DNA of 64,000 nt from NCBI RefSeq assembly GCF_900496995.4, contig NC_044029.1:17484001-17548000 (forward strand), read 5' to 3'. The stretch's first letter is position 1; each line of letters opens with the position of its first letter. The notes under the pieces were generated by a model. That model searched no databases. It was given only the letters and a program-made list of their open reading frames with translations, and had not been told where the DNA came from. Made by a program: the position numbers and the translations under genes. Of this stretch, positions 26,534 through 40,018 are shown in pieces. The stretch is from Aquila chrysaetos chrysaetos. Lineage: Eukaryota > Chordata > Aves > Accipitriformes > Accipitridae.

Positions 26534-28650
26534 TCACCAGTGGTTAGGAGGCCCAGAAAGCAAAATATTTTCTCTTTGCAGCTTACATTTGCTATGCATC
26601 AGATGATATACAGTTTCCTGAAGTGCATAGGTATTCATATTTCTGAAATGCAATATTTTGCATCGGTAATTGTTATTAGTCTTGACAACAGAATTATCAA
26701 CCAGAATATTGTAAAAATGACAGACCATCCCTTCCAGGCTTTCCAACAACCATCTCTTCTTTCTCTGAAAGATCTCAGATGACGAGAAAAATCCAAACAG
26801 CAGGCAAGTGAATGTCTCAGACAGAATGATTATAAACAGAAATATCTGCCAAACCCCAAAGTTTGGCATTGAGCTTGCTGGGAATTTTGCCATTTTCCAG
26901 CCAGTGCAGTTGGATCTTATTTGGGATAACACATATACTTCATATTTTTCTTGAGCTCCAAGTCATCAGTGCAGGTGGCACATGTCATTCAGAAGGTTCA
27001 CTGCTTGAATTAATAACTCCCTTGTGGACCATTACTTGGAGTTTTTTGTGGACAGCCTTCCCCAAGGGAAACAGAATCACAGGATGGTGTGAATATGAAA
27101 GGTGGCCCAGAATTTCAATGTATGACCAGGCCTTCTTCACTTCCACTGCAACTCAGCAGGGATGATGTGAGGTCTTTGCCTGCACACATAGTATCTTTTA
27201 TTACAGCTGCTTGTTCAACATCTTAATGATATACAGAAACATCTTCTCATGTGCACAAAGTTTGTCAGTAGAACAGAGGTTAAATTGAAAATCAAAATAG
27301 ACTTATGCAACTTCTTGATCATGACTTCTGTTCCTCTGTCGGTCCTGAAGGAGACTGAAGTTTCTCAGTGTCCAAGGACCAACAATGTGGCTCAGGTCTA
27401 TTTGCCAGATCTAATCATAGGAATGTGTTGGCAGAAGTTAGCTCTGGACTGTGAAATTGGCCTTCCTTAGGGACACTGGCTCACTTTTGTGACTTCTGTT
27501 CCATGGGACATTCTTAGAAGGTATTCATTATGGGCATGTCTAATGACATATCAATACCAGGTGCGTGCAGTGATTTGGGATAGTTTTTGCCTACCTGTAC
27601 CTGTCTGGTTCTTTTCAGGATGACTGGGTTATTATTAGAATGATGTTTGGTGTTCCTTTAATCACCAGCACTGGGCAGCAACATAAATATTGCCTATGGG
27701 ATTGCTGGGACCCCACAGCATCTCTTGTTGTATCCTCACATTCTTGACTTGCATAGCCATTGCAATTACTTTAAGTGTCGAATCAGTAGCAAACTGTAGT
27801 TTTTCTGACATGCATCATTTCAGTATGCCAGTAATGTTGCAATATTGTGTTAAAGAGACATGTGCTGAAATTTTGCACAGAATCCTCCTCTAATCCTTCA
27901 GAATTTGAGGTAGAAGATACTTCAGGATGAGATAAAATATTATTTAAACTTGTTAATTAAAATATTATAAAAATTTGGTTCTTTATTTACCAGACTCAAA
28001 GAGCATTACAGTTTAGTCTGTAATCTTACCAGACCCATTGCTTCTCTTCTGTTTCGCTCTTTAGGGGGCTGGTCCTCATCTAAAATGCTCAAATTTTGTT
28101 TTCCAGCTCATCCAGTCATCAACAGCCTTGAAAATGAGTGATCCCAGATCTTGCTTCTGCAAAACTGGAGTAGCAAGACTTGCTACCACTGCCAGAACCC
28201 CTATGTCTCTGTGGTTGTCTTCAGCACTTCTGATTCAACTCCACTTCTGCCATCATGCCATGCATTTATTGTTTAAATAAAACCCACGGAAAACTATCCA
28301 AATCCCCAGTGCCTCAGTTGCTGGCAGTCTTTTGACTCTGGCAAGAGTGCATTTACACTGTATTACTGAGCCACTTCACTGGTGACTATTGAAACGTTGG
28401 CCTCCAGAATATACACTTAATGTGGGTAGTAAAAGTATCACACTGCCAAGTCTTACAGTAGGAAGCGAAGCTACTGTCTTGGGCAGTGCTTGAAGATATT
28501 CGAAGCAGAACTTGCTACAGGTGTTCCCAGTCCTCATTCCTCCCATGCTGTTGGAGCCTCAGGTTTCTGTCCTTCTGCCACTCCTTCAGTCTCATCCCCT
28601 AGTCCCATCCATGTGAAATGCAAGCTGCAAAACACAACCAATAAGGTCAC
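26534..28650 (-). pseudogene. Decayed coding-like sequence, possibly retroviral
   Basis: Several minus-strand stretches stay open with only scattered stops and have protein-like composition. One near 27880-27680 is amphipathic and helix-like. One at 28200-28060 contains LAVVASLATPVL. An open 132-codon frame at 26932-26534 contains the hydrophobic stretch VWQIFLFIIILSETF. The order helix then membrane segment would fit a retroviral envelope-type remnant, but I recognise no diagnostic motif, and chance cannot be excluded. It lies 3' of an LTR fragment of the opposite strand, so it is not obviously part of that element. Confidence 0.22.
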
Positions 28651-31600
28651 CAAAACTCAGACTGCTACTTAATTGTGTGTGATAAACAAGAAAACATGAA
28701 GGTGAAAACTTCATATTTATTTTGGTGCAGTTGTATTTGTTTCTTATTGACTTGAGTATTTCTTTGTCAAGTGTTGCTGCAAGTTCATAAAATATACAGT
28801 AAGTCTATCCCTCTTTTCTGCCTACTGAACTGTTGCAAGTCAGCTGATTGCATTTTGCCGTCTAACGCACCCTTCACATGAATGTTATGTTATGTTTGCT
28901 ACATTAAGCAGCTGAGAAATCGTTAACAAAGTTTTTGAAAGATTTATACTTCTCATACTGAGATTAGGTATATCAAAGTGATGTATGGTCATTCCAAGAC
29001 CATTCCATACAAGACTATGGATCATAACAAAATAATGGCTCCCTTCGGTATGATCTGTTACCTCTATTTGTAGCAGAAGGTAGCAGAAGGATAGCCATGA
29101 TCATGAGTAGTCTTTGGGGGAGTGACTACATCATATGACTTTGCAGTCTGAGGAACCAAAATTAGTCAAAGCCCTGAAAGAGAAGAGCCACCTCTAATGA
29201 AAGATCAGAGCAATCAAAACACCGGAGAATAGGGTGTTACTGGTAGGTTGTGAATTCAACAGGGGAAAGCTATCCTTTGATAAAACAATTCAATGTTGTG
29301 TGAAGGAGTTTTCAATCAATAACTGAAACACTCTAATTAAAGTCAACAGAGAAAAAGGGGGAGATGGTAGGTGCTATATGCAGCAGAAATGTCTTGTTGG
29401 TTATAGGCCCAGAAGCAGGTTAAGTGCTTGATTTAAGTATTAAACAGAAAAGTACTATGTCCAATTTTCAGCTCTGTTTAAGAATTTTTTTTTTAATGCA
29501 TTTGTAAACCATATATAAAATCACAATCAGAAAATACAAACCAAGAGTAGAAGTTGTTGGGATAGTGATAGCAAGGCACACTCAAACTCCCGAAGTTTAA
29601 AAGTGTATAGTTGTCCAACACAAGGATTGCATATACAGATTTGTACAACAATCTGAATCATCAGCCTACTGACCAAACACCAGCAGATCAGCACAGCTTC
29701 ACAACAGCTGCATCCATGGGAAGTGGGAGAGACACCGCTATTCTACAAACAGGGAGACTGGCAGAGAACAGGTTGTGGAGCCAGAGCTAAAGTCAGGAGT
29801 TCATAAGCTGCTATTTAGGTATAGTACTCCTGCTGCTCTGTTTCGTTCTAAAAGATTTGTAAGCTAATTTTTGTTAACATTAGTTAAGTTGATTCCACAT
29901 TTACATTGCCATTGTGGGCGTGTAGCAAGAACAGGAGCCAGTGGCAACCATGCTAGCTGGGGGACTGCTGTGCACATTGTGCTGCTGCTCCTCGTGAGCC
30001 CCTCCAAGAGGCTTGTGGACATACTACCACATTTGGATGCAGGAGGAATGTAGCATTACAGCTTTCAGGCCTAAGCTTATAGCCCTGCACTTGTTTATGC
30101 TATATAGGTGTAGCATTTTACATTCATAGTGGACCAGAGGCACAGAGGTGTGCAGGGTTGGGTTTGGCCAGGACACTGAAGTGGCGTTATGCTTAGCATT
30201 GCAGTGTTCAGCTTAGGTGTGTGATCTCCGCAGTGGAGTTCCTTGTACTGAGTTATGCATCTAAGTCCCTAAAAAAGTGAATTGCCTTACAAGGAAAAGG
30301 GGTTGCATCAAGTGATGGGAAACTGGTATTTATCTAATTATTATCCTATGTGAAATACATGAACATCTGAAAGAGACAGGAACTCAGGGTGCCTGTCCTC
30401 TAGGTGGATGCCGTAACCAAACATGTATATTTGCTGTCCCAGTGAATACTGGACGGTTTTGTGAAGAGTGGGGTGACTTTAAATGGAGAAAGGCCAACTC
30501 CAGTCTATGCTGACACTTGGTGCACTTTTTTTTCTGGGAGCTGGAACACGTGAGCTCAAGTTTTCACAGGTGGAAAAGGGAATTGAGCCCAATTCTCACA
30601 CGTCTTGGGGAAGTACTGTCACGCCCGAACAGTGACATGAAAGAACAGGCATAATCACCTCCTTCTGAGGTGCTGCTTTCTGAAAAAAACCAAACCCAGT
30701 TGCCTTTCCTTTTTGAAGAATCCAACCCAAGAGGTATGCATTAGGCATGCTGTGGGCATGTGTAATGGGCCCTGAAGGAAATGAACATGAAAATACACAG
30801 TCTGAGGAGTGACATTTGGCTGAGAGAAGTGTGGAGTCATTCAGCCCTGACCAGACCAGGGAACTCAGGGGCATGTGGAGGTGCAGAAGTAGAGGGGTTT
30901 CCACTGGTGAGTGTGGGATCTCTGGAGTAACCAGTAGGTGTTAAACCAAGGGAGCACACAACAGCTGGGCAGTGTGGGGGGGAGCCTAGCCTCCACCTTA
31001 CATCACACTGCTCTTTGATGATGGAGGAAATAATAGTAAAATACTTACCACATAGATAATTTTTTTAACAAAGTTGTATTTCATGTTTGTAAATGCTTTA
31101 CTGAAAATCAGTAGCAAACAAAGTGGTCTTGTTTCACCACAAACACAAGCAGCAGGAGGAACTTCTTTATTTATCTGCACGTGAGGAATGTGCATTTGCA
31201 ATTGAGAAACAAAACAAGCAACAGTTTTAAGGACCATTTTGTGGTGTTCCACTGCTCACCAGCAGGCCAAGCACCACAGGCTGTCTAGCAGTAGTTCAAA
31301 GGATTGGTCCTTTGGACAGTTAATCTAAGCAGAACTGACCTACCCTAGGTTTTACATTGAAGATGTGAATATTCTCTGGTGAATTTGACCTTTGGTAACT
31401 TGTTGTGCGGAACTGAATTCAGATCTCAGAAGTCATGAGGCAATGTCTAAGACTTTGGTGCCAAACAACATAAGCTGTGTTCAGGCATCTATAGTTGCAT
31501 GTGAAGTTTCATTCAGGGAATGCAGAGCATTCCTTGCTGTAAAATGGAAAGCAAAGAGATGTTTGAAGTTAGTCCTCTTTTCTGCTCCTACAAACATAAT

Positions 31601-31904
31601 CCTTTTCACTGAACTTTTAATACAGACAGTCAAAATTAAACAACAGACTATAAATGTTTAAGAAACAAGCACTCAGATGACGTAATATCCTATGGAGAGA
31701 TATTTTGGCAGCATGCTGTGTAACAGCAAGAGTTTTACTAAGGCAGAAATTCAGCAAAAGCCTAATTACATCTACACTGAGATTGGGTACCTGGTAGAAA
31801 TTCTCCACGGGGATGAGGAAATTATATCCCTACCAGATAGAAAGCAATTTGTTATAATCTGAAAATAACAACGTGAAAAGAGGGTCAGCTGGGTAAAATC
31901 AGTT
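28651..31904. other. Gene-free stretch
   Basis: AT-rich, with short ORFs only. No gene or repeat was recognised. Confidence 0.55.
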
Positions 31905-31909
31905 CACAG

Positions 31910-32445
31910 TGTTGTCCCACAAACGGGGTTCGTTTACCCAGTGTGCAAGCCAATAACACACAGAGTTGAGGTATTTCCAAATTAATTTAATTGATGTGTA
32001 TGAATGGGTGCCTGTCTCAAGAGAGCACACCCTTGTCTCAAAAATTCTCACACTTATACACTTAACTAATACATATTCATTGTTATTTTCCTTAATGATT
32101 GGTTCTTTCTTCGCCTGCCATGTAAATTACTCTGTCTTCTTCTTTCATTGTCTTCTTTTGAGTAGCTGGTATCATTTGAGTAGGTGGTCAATGAGTCAGT
32201 GGTCGCGATCTCCCCCTGTAGGAATTACCTTTTACCTACTTCTTACTCTGTCTTGGCAGTTCCAAGTGGTTCTTCAAGGTTTGTTGATGAGACCACAATC
32301 CATTACCTTTTCCGACATAAGCATTCTACCTATTTACAAAGCCCCACTTCTAGTAGTTTATTCCTAAACCCTAAATCCTGTCTAGTTATTGTTTCCCTAT
32401 TTTAAATACTAACTGGGGGGGGGGGGGGGGGGGGGGGGAGTTGTA
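31910..32445 (-). mobile_element. Solo LTR on the minus strand with a G24/C24 run at its start
   Basis: On the minus strand the 3' end reads GGGTAAACGAACCCCGTTTG then TGGGACAACA, a typical LTR end. Within it are a TATA-like GTATAAGTG and an ATTAAA poly(A) variant. Direct CACAG repeats flank it at 31905-31909 and 32446-32450 (5-bp target duplication). The minus-strand 5' end would then be TACAAC, i.e. a TG start mutated to TA. A homopolymer of 24 G (plus strand, 32415-32438) sits 7 bp inside the boundary. No internal genes adjoin it. Confidence 0.7.
32415..32438. repeat. Homopolymer run of 24 G
   Basis: Twenty-four consecutive G on the plus strand, at the edge of the LTR at 31910-32445. Such a run is prone to length error in sequencing and in vivo, and can form G-quadruplex structures. 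Confidence 0.95.
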
Positions 32446-32450
32446 CACAG

Positions 32451-35400
32451 GACTTTAGCAGCTCCCTGGTTATTTCAATCATATTATACATATTAATTGA
32501 ATTGATAACAACAGGGAGAAAAAAGCAGAGAGACGAGAAATACAAGAAGAAACAGAGTCTGATTAGACAGGGAGAGGAAGGAAAATTGTTACGTGGCGTA
32601 ATTCCAGATTCCTGCTTGTATACTCATCAGATGGTACACTGTCCTCAGTTTTAGCATCAGTAAGACTACTTAGTTTTCACTGTAAAACAACCATGATAGT
32701 CTACAATCATCAGCAAAAGATTGCATTGACAGAGATTGATAAATCACTATTAAATGAACAAACTGAACCCTCCAGCAATAAGGAATATGCGATTAAAGAC
32801 TGCATACCAGAGAGGGACATCACTGGCTGTCTTAAATCTGTGCTACCATTTGAAGGAAGTGTGAAGCACCGTTTAAATCCCTACAGCAATTAATCAGTAC
32901 ATTCCATATCCCCTTAGGGGAAACAGAGCAGTCCTTAATTCTCCATTTGCATATTCAGAGAGAATGAATATGGAGATCCATATGGAATCCATGAGCTAAA
33001 GCCCACTGGGCTATGTTTGTGGAAATTAAGAGTAACTCTCCTGAAATCAAACTACCTACTTTCCACATACCCAATGGTAGCAGACAATAGAATAGTGTTT
33101 AAAAAAAAATTATATGGTTTCTGATGATACAATTCTTTTTCTCTAAGGATATAAAGAAATCTTTGTGCTACACCTGAAGTAGCAATTGCCTAATTTATTT
33201 TACTAGCAAACAAAGTAATAAGGCTATTAAAATTACTAAGTATTTTATATTGAAGTTTAGTTCAGTTACTAAATTTGCTCAGGACTATTGTAATAGTCTA
33301 AATCTAAGTGAAACAGCATCTTTCCTCATATATTCATAGTTTTGCACATTCTGATGAATGAAAGGTTGCTAAATAGTGATACTATCCTGTCCTGACTATG
33401 GGACATCTTAAAATTAATCTTGCAGCATCACTTCTCCTGTAAAACTCCTTAACATCAAGCAAGGTCCAAACATTGCTGCTACATTCCACCGTTACAGGGT
33501 AGATCTTACTGTTCAAATAGTTTGACTGTAGCATAATGTGATTTTGATGAAATGCCATTCAACAGAAAACATGATTAGTATGAGAAAGAGAAAAGAGAAG
33601 TGAAAGAGAAGAGAAAAATAATCAGGTTTTGTGCTAAAGCCTGTCAGATTATTTCTTTGGGTCTTTTGAGTTTCTTCAGATGGTTTACTCTGTCTTCTAT
33701 AGCATGGGATTGTTTTCATGGCTCATACAAAATTTTAAGATTTATTATTCCCAGCTTTCCTTCATGACAAAGGAAACTTTTTTTTTCCTTCCCCCCATCA
33801 AAAGTAGGAGCAAAGACATTCAACACAGACCTTCCCTGTGGTTGTTTCTGAAATGGCAGCTGGGCAGTGGCAGAGGCACTGGCAGTCCCTGCTCTGTACA
33901 AGCTGGACCAAAGGCTTGAACCTGGGTACCTCAGATCCCAGAGTGTTTTGTGTGTTAGCATCTAGCACCGTGGTAGCCTCATTGTTGACAAGGGTTGTCA
34001 CAAATACTAAAAAGTAGTAAATAAGCAGCCACAGAGGAAGATGTTGTAGCATCTCCTATGTAAATATTACTTAAGGTGTATCTCTGCTCATGGCCAGGGA
34101 CTACTCTTATTCTTCAGAAAAGAACTCCATTGCAGAGGGAAAAAAATGAAAAGAAAGAAATCACTTATGTAGAAACCTTGCATTTTGGGCCCCGAACAAA
34201 AGCAAACTTCAAAGTATGACATTTAACATATTTATGCTGTTTGAATAACTTCATCTGAAAGAATCAGGCTAATTTCAGTCAATCAGAGATTCATTTTTAT
34301 TTGTGGCCACCTGCACAACTTGCTGTCTCTCAACAGGCTGTGTCTTCATCTGGATCTTAGTGGATGACTCATTTCTGTTTGATGCATTTATTTTGCGTAT
34401 CTTCTGAAAACACATTTAATGGAAACTGTGTATAATACTTTACTTCTGTTCAGTTTGTTTTAAAAATGCAGCCCAATCTACAAAGGATATATTCCTGCAG
34501 ATGAAAAAAATGAAGACCACAAAATTGGCAAATGCTGTCACCTGAAAACCAGAAATTTTGGACTGTCAGATGGGACTGTGCAGAATACCAACTAGGAAGC
34601 GATTTGAGGATACTTACCTAAACCACCCTTCTATGATTAAGTTAGTGTAAGACTGGCTGAAAGAATGAGTCATGTTATTTCACGGCATGCTTGACAAACC
34701 GCATCTGTGTTGTGAGACTCTGGATCAGGAACATCTTGTATTCTGGTATAGCAGTGTTCACTGAGTTGCACTCAGGTCCCAAGAGTGTTCGGAGAACTTG
34801 TGAATAGCAATGCATGTGCTACCAGTGCACTCAACATAATTAGGAGGTATGAGATGCTACTGTACAAATACCTGGCCGCGTGGCCAGCCTCTCAAAACTG
34901 GACAATGGCTTTTGGGTACTGAACTAGAGAAATCTTAAAAGGTTCACGATTTTCAAAATGTGTAGAGGCTTTCTCTGAAGACTGAGGCCTCTTTATGGCA
35001 TCTTGAATCAGAGACACTTAAAATACTAGCCAGATTCAAACTCTAGACCCTAGAGGACTAATGTTACAGAGCCTGTTCTGCACTCTTCGCCTCACCATTT
35101 TACTGCTGTGTAGCTCCAGTTCTCAGAAGCATTTTCTCTTAAATGCTTTGAATTAAATACATCAAAAATATACGCAGGCATTCATCTTTTTCTCATTAGC
35201 ATTCCTCTTGGCCCTTGGATTTCACATGTAGTGTCTTTTCAGCTTTTATTTTCCTTTATGACTAGAGTCACATGGAGAGATTTTAATACTCAAAGCCATC
35301 CTCCATGCTCAGATTAGTAGTAAAGATGTGAAAAGAATTTATACTTACAATATAAAAATACATACCCATTTACTGTTTTTTTCTTGTTCAGGAGACACTG

Positions 35401-38400
35401 AAGAAATCCTGAAATTTGACCCACCCAAAGACTTTAAGTCAATCGGTAATGTGACCTTTTGCAAGCTGTTTCTTTATCAAGAGGATTATCACTCATGATT
35501 TATGGATGGGTGATTAGTAAGAAATCTATGCAATTCTTTGTGACTGCATAAGCTGCTGGGATGAGAAGAGTTTAGAGCCACGGCCACTTTTGCTGCACAG
35601 CATGGTTTTTATAGCATCACTTTGGACTGATCCCAGAAGGGCTTATTGTGCAAACTATCTACTTACCTTTGTGGACTCAGAAAGCAAAAAAAAACCCAAA
35701 CCAACACAAAGTCCTGGCATCCAATGTAAACTGTACATCATCCTTTCATGCACATTTTCATCAGGTCAGCTTTTTTTTTGGCTGATTCATCAAACCCTTT
35801 GCATAGGATTCACAGCACTACCTAAACATTAAAATCCTTCTTAGCTACTGGAAAATGGCAGTCCCAACATGCCTTACGGTAGCAATTTTCTTGGAAGCAA
35901 CAGTTTCTTAGGGCACAGCTGAAATTGCATTTGAAATACTTTTTTCTCTCCCAGCATCAGTCTTTATGAACATGCAAAAATAAGCATGATCTTGTTCAAC
36001 CGTCATTCATTTCTCCCATCCCAGTAGGAAGAATTCCTGGAAATATTTTAGGACTCTATAGCATGGAAGCTGCTACTGAGTTTGCCCAGCTCTTAGACGT
36101 TATTACAAACATGCAAGGTTTGCCAAGAAGTAACGGGATTTTATTTCTGTGGTTTTGCAAGTGTTTTGGTGAGGGCAATAAACCAAGAGAGAAATTGGTG
36201 ATTCCAGCACATAGTGATCCTAATTCATACTTAGTAACTGCTGTGAGAAAGGCTTCTACAAAACTCTTAGTTGTATCACTCCTTGTATAACTTTCAGTCA
36301 CTGAAAGACAGTATCTAAAAATACTGGAAAACCTAACTATTGAAATACACTATCACAACTTAAATGTCCAAGAATGGTAAGCAATGGGCAGCCAGATCCT
36401 TTGCAAGCCACTTCCTTATCTACAGGATTACCAACAGTTACAAAGACTGGTTACATTTCTTTGGAAACATACTGCTCTCTAGAAGCCCATCTTTTAAACA
36501 GTTTACACCATGTGTTCACAGCCACTCTTAATGGGTTCAGAAGTATGCGGGAGACAGAGTTACACTAAATTGTGAGAAGCTAGATCTGTTTCTTCTTATA
36601 GCAAGGCAATCCAGCTTAATTTGTGAAGCCTTCATCAGCAGGAAATAAATATCTCTGATAACGAAACTGGTAGATTTATATATTCCACTTACAAATCTAA
36701 GTATGATGCAAAATACTGCATAATCAGCAATCTGTAGAACATTAGATGTTACAATTGGCATTCTTGACTCAAGACAGGTTTGGTTCCGTGCAGAACCCCC
36801 TCTCCAATGGAGACAGCATGTGCAGTTTTAAGAGGCCTCAAGTCCTTCTTTGTGCTCTAGAAAGCCATACTTCACCATCCCAGTCTCAAAACAGAGGGCT
36901 AGCTGCAAAAGCAGAGCATGCATTCTTCTCTCAGTATTAAACAACTGAATTGATTCTTCAACTTCTCACTGATGGTAGATACTATACACTCCCTCCTGGA
37001 TGTGTCATGCAGGGGATAAACTACCTTTTTCACCAGTGGCTTAACTGCTTCCTTTCTTTGAAACCAGTTTCCTCTACCACTGATAAGACTTCCTCTCTGG
37101 TACCTTGCAACCCTCACCGTCTTTCTTCCCTCAGTCTCATCCTTTTTTTGCCAAGGTCCCTTTTGTTGTCTTGCTTATCTCTAGATCAAAATAGGGCATG
37201 GAGTTGACAATTTTTCCAAATGAGAAAAGATTAGGAATTAAAAACCGAAGAACTACAACCTCTCCCACAAGTTGCACAGTGGAATAAGGAAATAATTAAA
37301 ATACTGGCAACCTGCCTAATGTGTCAGGAACCCTTCCTTGGCTTCAAGATGTTTTGCTCTCTTTGCTCCATTAGCGCTGGAAATAGAACACAACAAAAAA
37401 CTTCTAGCGCCAATTACTATTGGACTGAAGCAGATGAATTTAAAGTGTCAAGCATTGGTTAAATATAGATAAAATGCGAATTGCTTCCCTTTGAACTCCA
37501 AGAGCAGGCAAGCAGCTGTGATGTGAAATTCTGATAAAACATTGGTGCATGTCTTGGCCTCCCTTAAGATATAATTGCCACGAGTTTGGAAATAAACTCA
37601 GACGTTTACTTAGAAATGAACACATGAATAGCAGCATATTTCTTCTACTGATGACAAAGTAACACACTGAACTGTTTTTCAGACTTTGACTTGCATTCCG
37701 TTAGAATTTTTTAGGAGCTGCAGCCTCTTTTATAAGAATCTAGGATGACTGGTAAAGACTTCTCTCAGCTGTTTGTTGCAGTTCCTTGAAATCCTGCAGG
37801 AGTGCCAAGGGATCCACTGACTACAGGTTGAAAAACACCGCTCTAGATTATTGCTCCATAGTTTTGTAGCTTGTGTAGAAAGAAAGATTGTACTAGAGAG
37901 AAACAACAGCGGCGACACTACACTATTGCAGATACTCAAGCTTCCTCTAACCCTCTAAGTGCTGTGTACTACTGTACAGATGGCTACCTCAGATCCTCAG
38001 TATGGAAATTTATTGTAAATTTGGTCTAATAAGGTCCACCTCTAAGCAGGGCTCAACTCAATGCTCAGTTGTGACAGCTGTACTTCCAGTCTCAGCTGAA
38101 TGGAGTACGTTTGCATTGTACTGCAACTGCATGATGCTTCAGATAAAATGGGTAGGTGATAGTCACAGGAATTTCATGTTAGACATACAATTCAGATTAT
38201 TTGTCTTCTCAGAGTATCTACAAAGCATATGGAATGCCAGCTCCTAAAAATCCAGGTATTCTGAAACATACCTTATTCCAGATCTAGAGCAGCCACTGTC
38301 ACTGTGAACATCATCCACTGTCAGCAAACTAAAAACCCAGTAATTTTGTATGTTTTGGGTTTTTGTGGGTATTTTTGTGGTTTTTGGTTTGGTTTGTTTT

Positions 38401-39044
38401 TTTACGCAGAAGGGATGCAAGAAAACTGAAAAAAACACAGAAGTGATCTTGTATGAGACATATTCCAGAACTAGATAGCAGTGTTACACAAATGAATATT
38501 ACTGAGCAGTACAGCTGCACTGGCTTTTGAATTCCTGCATGAGAATAAATATCAGCATGCCATATGGGTTCAAAGACAGAAAACTGGCTAATACGCCACC
38601 TTTGGTATGCCAATGTTGTGTATGCAGTAACACCACTCAGCCGCACACACTGAAGATAATAGCACACGCTCATTTCTGATGTACAAGAACAGTAACATCC
38701 CTTTGACTACATTTAACAAAAAACATTGAAACTGTTTGCTGTACAGGTAGTATCATAAACACACAATATTATACTTCTGCCATCTTTTGGAGTTGACAAG
38801 TTTCAGCAGATTTTGAGAAATCAGATAAGCTACAAGCAGATTCATGTTTAAGGCCTCGTGTTCAGAATATGCAGCTCTAAGTACAGATAGTGAATGCTCC
38901 CGCAGCAGAACTTCAGAAAGGTATGTCCCAAGACCAAACAGAAATGAAAGAAAGTTATTTTGATATCTGAAATTACAGGGGAAATATATCGCTATGAAAT
39001 ATTTTCAAGAAAGAGTTCTCTATTTTCACCTTGAAATACAAATT
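32451..39044. other. Gene-free stretch 3' of RXYLT1
   Basis: AT-rich intergenic DNA with copy A of the unassigned repeat at 35651 and a G/T-rich patch at about 38349-38402. No coding exon was recognised. Confidence 0.55.
35651..35795 (+). repeat. Unassigned dispersed repeat, copy A
   Basis: About 145 bp that aligns with 44809-44945 with small gaps. Shared landmarks are TGGACTCA, AAGTCCTGGCATCCAATGTA against AGGTCCTGGGATCCAATATA, CATCCTTT, and a T-run followed by CTGATTC-TCAAA. I do not recognise the family. It lies about 3.3 kb beyond the likely 3' end of RXYLT1. Confidence 0.7.
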
Positions 39045-39050
39045 TTTATT
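39045..39050 (-). terminator. Candidate polyadenylation signal of RXYLT1
   Basis: TTTATT on the plus strand is AATAAA on the minus strand. It is the first such hexamer I see downstream of the stop codon in the transcription direction. It would give a 3' UTR of about 550 nt. Other AATAAA runs nearby are on the plus strand. The signal is supported by motif only. Confidence 0.4.
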
Positions 39051-39600
39051 CCACAGTGTTTCATTAGCTTTATGGCCACTTTCTTGGAAATTAAATGTCA
39101 ATCAAATAAATAGTTCACATTTTCAAAACACTTACCAGGATGCATCTTAATGATTGTGCTAAACTTGGTGATTTTGCTATAATCATACTTCTCTTCTTTA
39201 GTCTACATAATAAATTACCCTGTACCATACAGCTTCCATTCTTCTCTTTTCTTCAAACACAACTGTTGTACTCATGTTAGATTTTAACAAGTTCACATGC
39301 TCAAAGATATTCTCCTAAAAAAGAAAAAAAATCTATCAGGTCACACACCAACATGGAAATTGTAAAAATGATAATAAAATTGTTGTCATCCTTACAGACT
39401 ACCATCCTGCTAAGTCAACAACCTCTCTCAAAATTGTTAAGGATGAAGGGCCAAACGTAGCTCTTGCCCAAGCTAGCACAATTCTGTTGACTTCAAAAGG
39501 AATGCATCTGCCTTGTGAGATTTCTTTTGTATAAAAGCTCTCTTGGAAGGTTAATGGAAATTAAACTTTCAATCTATTCTAGATTTTCAAAAGGGACAAT
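39051..39600 (-). other. Probable RXYLT1 3' untranslated region
   Basis: This is AT-rich sequence between the stop codon and the candidate AATAAA. It has no coding potential or repeat I recognise. A sequencing read set would be needed to confirm the 3' end. Confidence 0.4.
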
Positions 39601-40018
39601 TTATCCTTTAGCATTTGGCAAAAATGAATTTTCCAAAGTATTAATGAATTTCTGTCTCATCCATGCTTTGAAGTTTCGATACCACTCTATAAGCTTTTTT
39701 CTCCTCTGAATCTTTTCTTGTAAGCTCATTTTTTTTTCTTTCTCTAGAACAGCAGGAAGCTCTTTCCAGTTCTTAATAAAGATAAATGGAGCCCCCATGG
39801 TTTTTAATAATTGTAATGGAGCACTGTGGTACACTGATGAATTTCCGCAATCACCCGATGTTGTTACATCTTCTATAACAGGCAGAGATCCATATGAACA
39901 AGCTTCATAAATTCTATAGCATTCTGTATTTATTCCCACTGGGCACAATGTCAAATCACTCTGCAGCAAGGCATCTTGATAGTTTTTGAAACTTTCATCT
40001 GTTTCTTGAGGCTGCCAC
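39601..40018 (-). CDS. RXYLT1: RXYLT1 coding exon 6 with stop codon
   Basis: This is 418 nt including the TAA at 39603-39601. The acceptor is TTTCCTAG/GTGGCAG. It encodes WQPQETDES, then [32 protein letters not shown], a Cys/Gly-rich loop and [20 protein letters not shown]. This is the exostosin/GT47-like C-terminal part that carries the presumed nucleotide-sugar site. The join gives Gln-Trp where the human protein has His-Trp. Confidence 0.97.

Noticed and set aside
27061-27110. Short resemblance to a reverse CR1 3' end (ACAGAATCACAGGATGGT)
   Set aside because: The match stops after about 20 bp and lacks the expected continuation.
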